This document shows positions 32,865-42,187 of a DNA stretch of 64,000 bases, one piece after another (within the stretch, counting starts at the first letter, position 1; each line of letters begins with the position of its first letter). The stretch lies in contig NZ_KQ758485.1 in assembly GCF_001456935.1 (NCBI RefSeq), forward strand, positions 420,754 to 484,753, given 5' to 3'. The stretch is from [Bacillus] enclensis. GTDB taxonomy: Bacteria; Bacillota; Bacilli; Bacillales; Bacillaceae_B. The notes beneath the pieces are model-generated. The model saw only the letters and a list, made by a program, of their open reading frames with translations. It did not search any database and was not told the origin of the DNA. The position numbers and the translations under genes are program-made.

Positions 32865-33956
32865 TTATTCTTCCAGTGTTAAAGAATTCATGTCCACTTG
32901 ATATAGCTTGTCATCATTCTCTTTCGGGAGCCCCCTGCCGTCCGTGTTATTTGACACGAAATAAAGAGTGTCCCCTTCCACGAGCACGTCCCGGATACGC
33001 CCGAACCCTTTGATCAGAGTTTTGACCTCTTTCGTCCCCGGGTCAAACAGCTTCACGCTCTGGCCGCCAAGGGCCGCGAACACAAGCTTATCATTCCAGA
33101 AATCCGCACCCGACGGAGCCCATGAAGGTTCTCCCGAATGGGCAAGCGGTGAGACCATGCCTTCGGCTTTTTCGTCACCCGTGATCTCCGGCCAGCCGTA
33201 ATTCTTCCCGGCTACGATCAGGTTTACCTCATCGTAGCCGTTCGGCCCGTGTTCCGTTCCGTACAGTTTCCCGGCTTCATTCCAGGCAAGTCCCTGGGGA
33301 TTGCGGTGGCCATATGTGTACACCGGGGAATCAGCGAACGGATTGTCATCCGGAATGCTGCCGTCGAGGTTGATGCGCAGGATTTTGCCTCCGAGGAAGG
33401 AAAGTTCCTGGGCTTTTTCTTCCTGCGTGGCGTCACCCGTCGTGATATACAGCTTCCCGTCGGGGCCGATCTTCAGCCGGCCGCCGTGATGGTACTGTGC
33501 CCCGCTCGGGATCTTATCGAGGAGTACACGGGTTTCATCCCACGCATCCCCCGACCTTTTCAGCACCACGACTCTGTTATAGGGGGTCCCGTCCTCCGCG
33601 TTGTACGTATAGTAGGCGAATGCCTGTTGATTCTCTTTGAAATCAGGGTGGGGGACGAGTCCCATGAAACCTGCCTCGGGCTGGCTGGCAAGCGGCTTGG
33701 AGAGATTCACTTTCACCTTGGCCTGCCTGCCTTCCTTGATTTCCACGATGCCGCCGGTCCGCTCCGTCAGGTAGAAATCGCCCCCGTCCTTCACAATCGA
33801 CCAGGGGATGGAGAGGTTCTCTGCAAGTATTTTATGTTGGGTCTCACGCTTGCTGACCGACTCGCTCTCTTCTTCCTGTTGTCCTCCGCATGATGTGAGA
33901 ATGAGCAGAAGTCCGATCATCGGGATCATTCTTTTCTTACTAAAAAAAGATCTCAT
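32865..33956 (-). CDS. PQQ-type sugar dehydrogenase lipoprotein
   Basis: The 363-aa protein has a lipobox LILTSC at residues 18-23, so it should be a lipoprotein outside the membrane. The body is a glucose/sorbosone dehydrogenase beta-propeller with GFMGLVPHPDF, YHHGGRLKIGPDGKLYITTG, YGHRNPQGLAW and GTEHGPNGYDEVN. Related enzymes (YliI/Asd, GdhB) oxidise aldoses with PQQ. No PQQ synthesis genes are near. It is a single gene on the minus strand. Confidence 0.9.
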   Translation of the reverse strand: MRSFFSKKRMIPMIGLLLILTSCGGQQEEESESVSKRETQHKILAENLSIPWSIVKDGGDFYLTERTGGIVEIKEGRQAKVKVNLSKPLASQPEAGFMGLVPHPDFKENQQAFAYYTYNAEDGTPYNRVVVLKRSGDAWDETRVLLDKIPSGAQYHHGGRLKIGPDGKLYITTGDATQEEKAQELSFLGGKILRINLDGSIPDDNPFADSPVYTYGHRNPQGLAWNEAGKLYGTEHGPNGYDEVNLIVAGKNYGWPEITGDEKAEGMVSPLAHSGEPSWAPSGADFWNDKLVFAALGGQSVKLFDPGTKEVKTLIKGFGRIRDVLVEGDTLYFVSNNTDGRGLPKENDDKLYQVDMNSLTLEE

Positions 33957-34015
33957 CGGCCGCTGTCTCCTTTATCATTTTTTCATCAGTATGGACAACC
34001 ATTGAAGAATTCAAC

Positions 34016-34885
34016 CTATTTCACTGGAGATTGAATGGCCTCCCTGATGGCTTTTGCCACTCCGTCATCACGGTTTGCCGCTGTCTGGTACGTGCAGAAT
34101 TCCTTGATTTGAGCGAGCGCATTGCCCATCGCGACCGGACGGCCGACCACTTTCATCATCGACAGGTCATTGAGGTTGTCCCCCATTGCCATCCCGTCCT
34201 CCGGGGAAAGTCCTTTTTCCTTTAACACTTTCTCCAATGCAACGCCTTTCTGCGCCTCGATGCTGTTCACTTCAAGGTTTTCTTTCCCGGATGAGCTGAC
34301 CGCGATTCCGTCGATGTTCTTCAGCTTTTCATTCGCTGCCTTCAGCTGTTCATCGTCAAAAGAGAAGACGAGGAATTTATAAACAAGCTGGGAATCGTCA
34401 TTGAAAATCGCACCGTAATCGTCGACGAGCCTGATATGACCATTTTCAAAACGTTCACGCGCCGCCTGTCTCACCTGTTCCTCCGTCACATCGGGGTTCG
34501 CTGTCGTAAAGATATCCACGATCAGTTCGATTCCCATATCATAGTTTTCCGTGTACGTACCCTTGTCGGTGTAAACTTCAAAGTATATGCCAGTCTCATT
34601 GAGGGCTGCTGCGATTTGCTTTGCATGAGAGGACTCTATGCCCGCTTGATGGACGATCTGTCCTTCTTTACTTCTGACTTCCGCCCCGTTCACGCAGATG
34701 ATATCGCAGGATATTCCGGCATCCTTAAGCACGTGACGCGCCTCTTCATAGGAACGTCCCGTTGCCACGATCACTTCGATTCCCTGCTTCTGAGCGTCAA
34801 GGATCGCCTGTTTATTCGCTTCCGAGATTTCCTGGTTTTCATTTAATAATGTTCCATCCATATCGCTTGTAATGCTCGTAATCAT
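34016..34885 (-). CDS. Cof-type HAD phosphatase
   Basis: The 289-aa HAD-IIB hydrolase has motif I SDMDGTLLNEN, motif II in VATGRSYEE, Lys motif in KGVALEKVLKE and motif IV GDNLNDLSMM. It probably dephosphorylates sugar phosphates or FMN; the substrate is not inferable. The open frame extends to 34960, but ATG 34885 starts the family domain and has AAAGGTG upstream. It is divergent from the BCCT gene. Confidence 0.9.
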   Translation of the reverse strand: MITSITSDMDGTLLNENQEISEANKQAILDAQKQGIEVIVATGRSYEEARHVLKDAGISCDIICVNGAEVRSKEGQIVHQAGIESSHAKQIAAALNETGIYFEVYTDKGTYTENYDMGIELIVDIFTTANPDVTEEQVRQAARERFENGHIRLVDDYGAIFNDDSQLVYKFLVFSFDDEQLKAANEKLKNIDGIAVSSSGKENLEVNSIEAQKGVALEKVLKEKGLSPEDGMAMGDNLNDLSMMKVVGRPVAMGNALAQIKEFCTYQTAANRDDGVAKAIREAIQSPVK

Positions 34886-35114
34886 GATCCTACACCTTTC
34901 ATTTCTGTATTTTTCACATGCTGTCATTCTATTCTTCTTTAGCATTTGCTCTCTGTGCATTTGTTATTTAGTCATTGTATCAGAACGCTCCTGTTTTTGA
35001 CATTCTCGCGCCTTTTATACAGAAATATTGAATGTTCATGCATGACAGGGGGGTGATTGGGGTATGAGAATAATAGGCAGGTGTGCAGAAAAAACATAAG
35101 GAGGGATTCTTAAT

Positions 35115-36644
35115 TTGGAGAATCGTAAAAATTTAAATAAAGTTTTTTGGATTTCGGCGGTTGCAATCGCCATTTTAGTTGTTTTCGGTGCCGTCTTTCC
35201 CAAACTGTTTGCAAAAGGGGCAAATGCAGCATTCGGGTTCACTACATATGCATTCGGCTGGTTTTACTTATTATCCGTACTTATTTTTGTTTTATTTTTA
35301 GTGGCACTGGCCATAAGCAAATACGGGAAAATCAGGCTTGGACGTGATGATGAAAGGCCTGAGTACCCATTCTTCACCTGGATCGGGATGCTGTTTTCAG
35401 CCGGATTCGGGATTGGACTCGTCTTCTGGGGAATAGCCGAACCGATGAGCCATTTTTTCGAAACGCCTTACCCTTCGACGGAACCGCTGACAAAAGAAGC
35501 AGCGCGGCTTTCGATGGCGTATTCCTTTTTCCATTGGGGCGTCAGCCAATGGTCCGTCTTCACCATTGTCGGCCTGATCATCGCTTACTTCCAGTTCAGG
35601 AAAGGGGAAAACGGCTTGATCTCCACTTCCCTTTCCCCGATGTTCGGCAAACGCAAACGGGCTAAAGGCATCAAGAATACAATCGATATCCTTGCCGTCA
35701 TCGCAACCGTCATGGGGGTGGCCACGTCGCTGGGACTTGGGATCCTTCAGATCAACGGCGGATTGAACACCGTATTCGGGATGGATGACAGCACCCTCAG
35801 CCAGCTGCTGATTGTGCTTGTACTGCTGATCCTTTACCTGACTTCCTCGACGACGGGGCTAGACAAGGGGATCAAGTGGCTCAGCAATCTCAATCTGTCA
35901 CTCGCGCTCCTGCTCATGCTGTTCGTCTTTATTGCAGGGCCGACCGTTTTCATACTCAATACGTTCACACTGGGGATCGGTGATTATATCACCAACTTCA
36001 TCCGGTACAGCCTGCGCCTCACCCCTTATCAGGGTGGGTCATGGGTGCAGGACTGGACGATTTTCTACTGGGCATGGGCAATCGCCTGGTCTCCGTTCGT
36101 CGGTGCGTTCGTCGCCCGCGTCTCAAGGGGCAGGACGATCAGGGAATTCATCATCGGGGTGCTGGTCATCCCGCCGATGATCGCCCTGCTTTGGATTGCC
36201 ATCTTCGGCGGAACGGCCCTGCACTTTGACCTGTTCGGCGGAACATCGATCGCAGAAGCCGTCAATCAGGATGTAACCAAAGCATTGTTCACGACCTACG
36301 CCGAGCTTCCGTTCACGATGCTCCTGAATGTGCTCTCGATCCTATTGATCTTCACATTCCTGATCACATCAGCCGACTCGGCCACCTATATCCTGAGCAG
36401 CATGACAACCGAAGGCAGCCTGAACCCGCCGATGCTCGTCAAAATTGTATGGGGCGTACTCATCGCCGCCATCGCCGCCGTCCTTCTCCTCTCAAGCGGA
36501 CTCGAAGGCCTGCAGACAGCATCACTCGTATCAGCCCTGCCATTCACCGTCATCCTGCTGCTCATGTGCTTCACCCTCTTCAAACTACTAAGAAAAGAAA
36601 TACTGCCAAAACCAAAACCAAAAAAGCACAAACAAGCTCAATAA
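35115..36644 (+). CDS. BCCT family transporter (OpuD-like)
   Basis: A 509-aa transporter with 12 predicted helices. The BCCT signature lies in helix 8, including WTIFYWAWAIAWSPFVGAF. Conserved motifs include MLFSAGFGIGLVFWGIAEP and the serine/threonine-rich FLITSADSATYI. Family members take up glycine betaine, choline or carnitine for osmoprotection by Na+ or H+ symport. The start is TTG 35115 with AAGGAGGG 9 nt upstream. The C-terminus is Lys/Pro-rich, as in osmosensing members. Confidence 0.9.
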   Translation: MENRKNLNKVFWISAVAIAILVVFGAVFPKLFAKGANAAFGFTTYAFGWFYLLSVLIFVLFLVALAISKYGKIRLGRDDERPEYPFFTWIGMLFSAGFGIGLVFWGIAEPMSHFFETPYPSTEPLTKEAARLSMAYSFFHWGVSQWSVFTIVGLIIAYFQFRKGENGLISTSLSPMFGKRKRAKGIKNTIDILAVIATVMGVATSLGLGILQINGGLNTVFGMDDSTLSQLLIVLVLLILYLTSSTTGLDKGIKWLSNLNLSLALLLMLFVFIAGPTVFILNTFTLGIGDYITNFIRYSLRLTPYQGGSWVQDWTIFYWAWAIAWSPFVGAFVARVSRGRTIREFIIGVLVIPPMIALLWIAIFGGTALHFDLFGGTSIAEAVNQDVTKALFTTYAELPFTMLLNVLSILLIFTFLITSADSATYILSSMTTEGSLNPPMLVKIVWGVLIAAIAAVLLLSSGLEGLQTASLVSALPFTVILLLMCFTLFKLLRKEILPKPKPKKHKQAQ

Positions 36645-36654
36645 CAATTTTTCC

Positions 36655-36677
36655 GGTCCTCTTTCAAAGGGGGCCGT
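36655..36677 (+). terminator. BCCT gene terminator
   Basis: The hairpin CGGTCCTCTTT/AAAGGGGGCCG, including G-T pairs, is followed by TTTTTTG. Confidence 0.75.
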
Positions 36678-36737
36678 TTTTTGTTTCCCGATTGTTATTT
36701 ACTGGATAATATCTTGTTTAATTTTATCTATATTAAA

Positions 36738-37003
36738 GTCCGGAGTGGATTGGAGCGGAAGGCATTTGACTCCGGCGGGAGATAGAGGAAAGGTCGAGAC
36801 CTGTCCAGCTCCGGCGGTTAGCCCCTCGAGGTCATAAGCTAAATGGCCCAAGAAGGCAAAAAGCGCCTTCCCGGACCATTCATCTTATACTTGTCGGGGC
36901 TGAACGAACCGCCTGTGCATTTCCTCCCGCAGGAGCGCAGCGACGAGGAGGCTCGACTTCCTCCCCGCGGAAAGCAAATGCCTGGAGCGCAAAGGAACGG
37001 TCC
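36738..37003 (+). repeat. Element A copy 4 (composite, most diverged)
   Basis: The outer arms contain GGAGCGGAAGGCATTTGACTC and CAAATGCCTGGAGCG, with CGAGGAGGCTCG and CCCCGCGGAAAGC retained. The inner region holds a full second module, with GCGGTTAGCCCCTCGAGG, CATAAGCTAAATGGCC, AAGGCAAAAAGCGCCTT and CTTGTCGGGGCTGAACG. It lies between the BCCT and fatty acid transporter genes. Confidence 0.8.
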
Positions 37004-37044
37004 TGAATTTTATCCAAACTAAATTATAAGAAAATTCGACATCT

Positions 37045-37058
37045 TGAAAGGGTTTTCA
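37045..37058. promoter_or_regulatory. cre-like palindrome upstream of the fatty acid transporter
   Basis: TGAAAGGGTTTTCA differs from the strong cre form TGAAAGCGNTTTCA only in the central CG, where it has GG. It lies 71 bp before the start codon. The central mismatch lowers confidence. Confidence 0.35.
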
Positions 37059-37128
37059 CACAACATTATAGAAGTATAAGAATCGGGATGGTTTTAAAAA
37101 GAAAAAAACACAAAGGGGAGAAAATGAA

Positions 37129-38442
37129 TTGAAACCGTTAATTTCACTATCAAACCGGATCATGCAGCGGTACCTGCCCGATCCGTTTCTGTTTGTGGTC
37201 ATCCTGACCCTCGTCGTATTCGGGTTGGGACTCATCTTCACAGACAGCACAAGCATCCAGATGGTCCAGTTCTGGGGAGAAGGATTCTGGGCGCTATTGG
37301 CATTCTCCATGCAGATGGTCCTGGTTCTCGTAACCGGCTATGTACTTGCGAGCAGCCCGATCTTCAAACGATTCCTCGGCTTCCTTGCTTCATTTGCAAA
37401 ATCGCCGGGATCGGCCATCGTCATCGTCACGGTCGTTTCGATGATCGCAAGCTGGATAAACTGGGGCTTCGGACTTGTCATTGGGGCACTTTTCGCGAAA
37501 GAACTCGCAAAACGGGTCAAAAACGTGGATTACCGTTTGCTGATTGCAAGTGCATATTCAGGGTTCGTCGTCTGGCATGCAGGATTTTCAGGCTCGATTC
37601 CATTATCAATCGCGACCGAGGGACATCCGTTTCAGGATTTGATCGGCGTCATATCGACCGGCGACACGATTTTTGCTTCATTCAATCTTATTATCGTTGC
37701 CGTTCTGTTCGTCGTCCTGCCGATCACCGCAAGACTGTTGATGCCTTCGAAGGACGAGACCGTAACAGTTGATCCTTCACTCTTCAACGAAACTGCTGCG
37801 GCAGTTGAGACAGAAGCGCTGACGCCAGCTGAAAAAATGGAAAACAGCATGGTCCTCTCCGTGGTCATCGGGATTCTCGGTGTGATTTTCCTTGGGTACT
37901 ATTTTGTAAAAAATGGCTTTGCCCTCAACCTGGATATCGTTAACTTCCTGTTCCTGTTCCTCGGCATCCTTTTCCACGGGACACCGAAGCGGTTCCTGGC
38001 TGCCGTACAGGAAGCGATCAAAGGGGCAAGCGGAATCGTCATCCAGTTCCCGTTCTATGCAGGGATCATGGGGATGATGACGGCATCCGGTCTGGCCGTG
38101 GTCATGTCAGAAGCCTTCGTATCGATTTCAAATGATGTGACATTCTATTTCTTCGCATTCATCAGTGCGGGGATCGTCAATTTCTTCGTTCCTTCAGGCG
38201 GAGGACAGTGGGCGGTTCAGGCTCCGATCATGCTCGATGCTGCCCAGACCCTCGATGCCTCCGTGGCAAAAACAGCTATGGCGGTTGCCTGGGGAGATGC
38301 GTGGACGAACTTGATCCAGCCGTTCTGGGCGCTGCCTGCCCTTGCCATCGCAGGACTGAAGGCAAAGGATATTATGGGCTACTGCGTATTTATCCTTGTC
38401 ATCAGCGGAATCGTCATTTCACTTGGATTGTTATTTTTATAA
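37129..38442 (+). CDS. Short-chain fatty acid transporter (AtoE family)
   Basis: A 437-aa membrane protein with about 11 helices. It carries AtoE family features such as RYLPDPFLFVVILT, SWINWGFGLVIGALFAKE, HAGFSGSIPLSIA, and FFVPSGGGQWAVQAP near the C-terminus. Members import acetoacetate or short-chain fatty acids. The start is TTG 37129 with GGGGAG 9 nt upstream. It is a single gene with its own terminator and a cre-like site upstream. Confidence 0.9.
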   Translation: MKPLISLSNRIMQRYLPDPFLFVVILTLVVFGLGLIFTDSTSIQMVQFWGEGFWALLAFSMQMVLVLVTGYVLASSPIFKRFLGFLASFAKSPGSAIVIVTVVSMIASWINWGFGLVIGALFAKELAKRVKNVDYRLLIASAYSGFVVWHAGFSGSIPLSIATEGHPFQDLIGVISTGDTIFASFNLIIVAVLFVVLPITARLLMPSKDETVTVDPSLFNETAAAVETEALTPAEKMENSMVLSVVIGILGVIFLGYYFVKNGFALNLDIVNFLFLFLGILFHGTPKRFLAAVQEAIKGASGIVIQFPFYAGIMGMMTASGLAVVMSEAFVSISNDVTFYFFAFISAGIVNFFVPSGGGQWAVQAPIMLDAAQTLDASVAKTAMAVAWGDAWTNLIQPFWALPALAIAGLKAKDIMGYCVFILVISGIVISLGLLFL

Positions 38443-38447
38443 ATCAA

Positions 38448-38477
38448 CCGGGCCGGCTTAAAAAAAGGACGGCCCGG
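38448..38477 (+). terminator. AtoE-family gene terminator
   Basis: The GC-rich hairpin CCGGGCCG/CGGCCCGG with an A-rich loop is followed by CTTCCTT, a weak T-run. Confidence 0.65.
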
Positions 38478-38695
38478 CTTCCTTACTGGTATTAGTATCC
38501 AGTCGGTTTATTATGAAAAAAGATGGGGTAAATATCGGATTGTGTCGAATAATAATGGTGGTTTTCTGCAGCTATTAACCTGCTCACATGCAGCATTCAT
38601 TGACTGAGGTATGAATTTCCACCTGGACAAATTTATATGTATACACTAAAATGAATAATGTTTCATTCCAGCAAATGATCAACAGAGGTGAATCC

Positions 38696-40054
38696 ATGAA
38701 CCAGCAACGCTTTACATTAACCAGTCATTTACGATTTATCATTCCTTCATTGATAGGAATTTTTCTATTCATCATTCCGATTCCGCAAGAGGACGGGATT
38801 ACGATTCCGATCGCCATTTTATCAGGGTGGCTTCAGGATAGCATCGGGACGCTTGTCCCAGCGATCATGACAGGCCTGATTGTGTTGACCGTGATCGGGA
38901 CATTCATCACAAAAGCAGCCCAGCCGGAAGCGATCAAGAAATCGCCATTTTTCTATAATCTTTTCAATGTACCGGCCGTTTGGGTAGTCGTAAGGGTATT
39001 GGGTGCCGTTTATGCAGTCATGACTCTTTTCAAAATCGGGCCTGAATGGGTATGGTCCGATGCGACCGGAGGACTTCTTCTGAATTCTGAAGGACTTCTC
39101 ACGATTTTATTTTCCGTCTTTTTATTTGCAGGGCTGTTCCTGCCATTATTATTGAATTTCGGACTACTGGAATTATTCGGGGCACTGCTCACGAAGATCA
39201 TGAGACCGCTGTTCGGATTACCAGGGCGTTCTTCCATCGACTGTCTGGCTTCCTGGCTCGGGGACGGGACGATCGGGGTCCTGTTGACAAACAAGCAGTA
39301 TGAAGAAGGATATTATACGAAGAAGGAAGCGGCCATCATCGGTACGACATTCTCGGTTGTATCCATCACATTCAGCTTAGTCGTCATTTCAGAGGTCGGA
39401 CTTGGGGATTACTTCATTCCCTTCTACCTGACGGTGGCAGCAGCCGGCTTGATTTCCGCGATCATCCTGCCGCGCATCCCGCCATTATCCCGCAAACCGG
39501 ATACGTACTATAACGGCCAGGAAGGGAAAGATACGATGGAAGTCATCCCGGAAGGCTACACGCGTTTCGGATACGGTTACGAGTCTGCGCTTGTGCAGGC
39601 CAAGAACAACAACAGCGTATCAAAATTCTTTGCAGACGGTATGAAGAATGTACTCGATATGTGGATGGGTGTGGCTCCGATCGTTATGGCGATTGGTACA
39701 ACCGCGCTGATCGTTGCGGAAAACACGCCGTTCTTCGAATGGATCGGCATGCCGTTCATCCCATTATTGGAACTTCTTCAGGTTCCAGAGGCAACGGAAG
39801 CATCCAAATCAATCCTTGTCGGTTTTGCCGATATGTTCCTTCCTGCAATCTTTGGCGGCGGAATCGAAAGCGAATTGACACGTTTCGTTATCGCATCCCT
39901 GTCAGTGACACAGCTCATCTACATGTCTGAGGTTGGGGGATTATTGCTTGGTTCGAAGATTCCGGTGGACTTCAAGGACCTTGTGATCATCTTCTTGCAG
40001 CGTACATTCCTGACGTTGTTTGTGATTGTGGGTATCGCGCATATGATATTTTAA
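38696..40054 (+). CDS. YjiH-like nucleoside recognition domain membrane protein
   Basis: A protein of about 452 aa with around ten helices, including the Gate/nucleoside recognition domains as in YjiH and SpmA/SpmB-like proteins. Conserved pieces include GRSSIDCLASWLGDGTIGVL, TFSVVSITFSLVVI and FADMFLPAIFGGGIESELTRF in near form. The transported compound is unknown. ATG 38696 with GAGGTG upstream is chosen over ATG 38651, which lacks a site. Confidence 0.8.
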   Translation: MNQQRFTLTSHLRFIIPSLIGIFLFIIPIPQEDGITIPIAILSGWLQDSIGTLVPAIMTGLIVLTVIGTFITKAAQPEAIKKSPFFYNLFNVPAVWVVVRVLGAVYAVMTLFKIGPEWVWSDATGGLLLNSEGLLTILFSVFLFAGLFLPLLLNFGLLELFGALLTKIMRPLFGLPGRSSIDCLASWLGDGTIGVLLTNKQYEEGYYTKKEAAIIGTTFSVVSITFSLVVISEVGLGDYFIPFYLTVAAAGLISAIILPRIPPLSRKPDTYYNGQEGKDTMEVIPEGYTRFGYGYESALVQAKNNNSVSKFFADGMKNVLDMWMGVAPIVMAIGTTALIVAENTPFFEWIGMPFIPLLELLQVPEATEASKSILVGFADMFLPAIFGGGIESELTRFVIASLSVTQLIYMSEVGGLLLGSKIPVDFKDLVIIFLQRTFLTLFVIVGIAHMIF

Positions 40055-40069
40055 TAGTGGTTAGAATGA

Positions 40070-40100
40070 AAACCAGGTCCTTTTTTAGGGGACCTGGTTT
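40070..40100 (+). terminator. yjiH-like gene terminator
   Basis: AAACCAGGTCC pairs with GGACCTGGTTT and is followed by TTTAATG. Confidence 0.85.
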
Positions 40101-40144
40101 TTTAATGTCATTCCGTCTACCTTGTGATCTGACTTTTTATACCG

Positions 40145-40369
40145 CAGTTGATTTCCGTGGAAGACTACGCTTTCCGCGGGTAGCCTGTGAGCCTCCTCGG
40201 CTTTGGCTTTTATTGTCTAGCTGCAGGGCTTAGAGGCACATGTCATAAGCCAAACCGACCAAGAAGGCAAAGAACGCCTTCGTGGCCGATTCGTCTTATG
40301 CCACACGCCTCTGAGCAAAGCCCTTCCGCTTTTCTGATAGGAGTCTTCGTCTTCCACTACAATCAACTG
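40145..40369 (-). repeat. Element A copy 5 (composite)
   Basis: The terminal arms CAGTTGATT/AATCAACTG are perfect. The outer stem is GTGGAAGAC/GTCTTCCAC, almost intact. The inner module contains AGGGCTTAGAGGCACATG, CATAAGCCAAACCGACC, AAGGCAAAGAACGCCTT, CTTATGCCACACGCCTCTG and AAAGCCCT. It lies between convergent yjiH and ytgP genes and reads opposite to copies 1-4. Confidence 0.9.
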
Positions 40370-40427
40370 CTGGAAACTAGTAATATGTTTAACGTGCCAA
40401 ATCCTTCATCAACATAATTCTCTATAA

Positions 40428-42044
40428 TCAAGACCCATCTTTCACTTTCCTAGAACTCAAATACTCTTTTACTAAGGATAATCTCGTCCCTATGCCAAGA
40501 TAAACAATTATCCCTGTAGTGATCCCAAGAATCGAAGTAATCAGTGCACGGTAATAGATACTCAGTGTTTCGGGCAACAGGCTGTCGGCCATGTACTTGA
40601 CCAGCCAGACTGTGAGTGACATGGCGATTACAAGCAGGAATACTGATCGCAGTGTCTTTAGCAGGGGCAGGATGTCGAGCCGGATCGCTTTCCTGATAAC
40701 GATGACGTTGTAGAGTATGGATACAGAGAATCCAATGTAGGTTGCCAAGATCGGACCCGTTTCATCTAAGTAAGGGGATAATAAATAATTCAAAATGATT
40801 TTAAGAATGACCCCCAATAAGACCCCGGTGATTAATGTCTTCTGCCTGTTTATCCCCTGCATCACGGCCGCGGAGACTGTGAACAATGCGAAAACAATGG
40901 CGGCTAAGGAATACCACTGAAGAATCCCGCCGCCCAGATCCGGGCTGTTCTGCAGTCCAAACACAATCAGATAGACGGGTTTTCCCAGAATACAAAGACC
41001 CATGGCCGCCGGTAAAGTGAAGAACATCAGGAGCTGGATGCTTTGATGGATTCTATTTTTCACTTCTGTCATTCTTCCGCTTGTATAGGCAGACGTTATG
41101 CCCGGGATCAACGACATACCAAAAGCTGTCGCCAGTGACACAGGGACCATTACGAGTATTTGTGCTAAGCCGATGACTGAATTAACGGTTTCTGATTCAT
41201 GTAATGTATACCCTGACGATTGAAAGATCGGGTTTATGGTGAAGGTATCGATATTCTGATAAATCGGTATAGCGAGGCCCGCCACTACAAAGGGAAAGGC
41301 ATATCCAATCAGTTCCTTAAAGATAGACGTGATTTCAAGATCCATATTATTGAGGCTTTGATCTCGCTGCTTCTTTATCAAGTGCCTCCGTTTATAAAAG
41401 TAAAAAAGCAAAACAAAGAACCCTGCCACTCCCCCGATAAATGCAGCAAAGGTCGCGATTCCGACTGCGTTTTTAAGAGATCCATCTAGCATGTGAATGA
41501 CGATATAAGCACCAGCCAGGATAAAGACAATCCGCACGATTTGCTCAATGACGGTACTGACAGCAGACGGCCCCATCGATTGACTCCCCTGAAAATAGCC
41601 GCGAAAAATACTCATCACCGGAATGATTAATAAAGCAAAGCTGACGAGCCGGATCACAAATTCGACATCTTCCAGTGAATTACCCGTTGGATCATTCGGA
41701 TCAATCACGAATCCTGCGAGAAATGGAGCAGTCAGATATAAAACCGCAAAAGATATGAACCCGCTTATGATCATAAAGTACATCCCATATTTTAATAGAT
41801 TCAATCCCACCCGATAGTTTCCCAGTTCATTGTATTTCGAAACGAATTTCGATACAGCAAGCGGAAGACCTATTGTCGAAATGCTTAGCAAAATGGTATA
41901 CGGGCTGTATGCATACTTGTACAAAGCATATCCCTGCGTACCAACCAAGGCAGTGAAAGGTATAATATAAAGAAACCCCAGAACCTTGGATATCAGGGTG
42001 GATGCGGTCAAAAAGAACGTTCCCCTTATAAATTTATTTTCCAC
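40428..42044 (-). CDS. ytgP: MOP-family flippase YtgP
   Basis: A 538-aa membrane protein with 14 predicted helices of the polysaccharide transporter/MurJ-like branch of the MOP superfamily. It includes the N-terminal GTFFLTASTLISKVLGFLYI and FRGYFQGSQSMGPSAVSTVIEQ. It matches YtgP of B. subtilis, which can serve as a lipid II flippase (MurJ type); the spore cortex protein SpoVB is a close relative. The start is GTG 42044 with GGGGTG upstream. It lies alone on the minus strand next to a kinase gene. Confidence 0.85.
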   Translation of the reverse strand: MENKFIRGTFFLTASTLISKVLGFLYIIPFTALVGTQGYALYKYAYSPYTILLSISTIGLPLAVSKFVSKYNELGNYRVGLNLLKYGMYFMIISGFISFAVLYLTAPFLAGFVIDPNDPTGNSLEDVEFVIRLVSFALLIIPVMSIFRGYFQGSQSMGPSAVSTVIEQIVRIVFILAGAYIVIHMLDGSLKNAVGIATFAAFIGGVAGFFVLLFYFYKRRHLIKKQRDQSLNNMDLEITSIFKELIGYAFPFVVAGLAIPIYQNIDTFTINPIFQSSGYTLHESETVNSVIGLAQILVMVPVSLATAFGMSLIPGITSAYTSGRMTEVKNRIHQSIQLLMFFTLPAAMGLCILGKPVYLIVFGLQNSPDLGGGILQWYSLAAIVFALFTVSAAVMQGINRQKTLITGVLLGVILKIILNYLLSPYLDETGPILATYIGFSVSILYNVIVIRKAIRLDILPLLKTLRSVFLLVIAMSLTVWLVKYMADSLLPETLSIYYRALITSILGITTGIIVYLGIGTRLSLVKEYLSSRKVKDGS

Positions 42045-42132
42045 AGTAACACCCCGGCAAGTTTGATAGAGTTAAAATCTCACTCTAACATATTAACATA
42101 AATATCCAATTACAATTAGTAGACTCCTAATA

Positions 42133-42172
42133 AAAAACGCACAGGATTTCAAATGAAATCCACGTGCGTTTT
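42133..42172 (-). terminator. Sensor kinase gene terminator
   Basis: On the minus strand, AAAACGCACGTGGATTTC pairs with GAAATCCTGTGCGTTTT and is followed by TTATTAG. Confidence 0.8.
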
Positions 42173-42187
42173 GGTTTGATGGTTTAT

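Noticed and set aside
40187..40417. Open frame inside element A copy 5, and a like frame at 46022-46267 in copy 6
   Set aside because: Both come from the repeat sequence itself and are not conserved in frame between the two copies.
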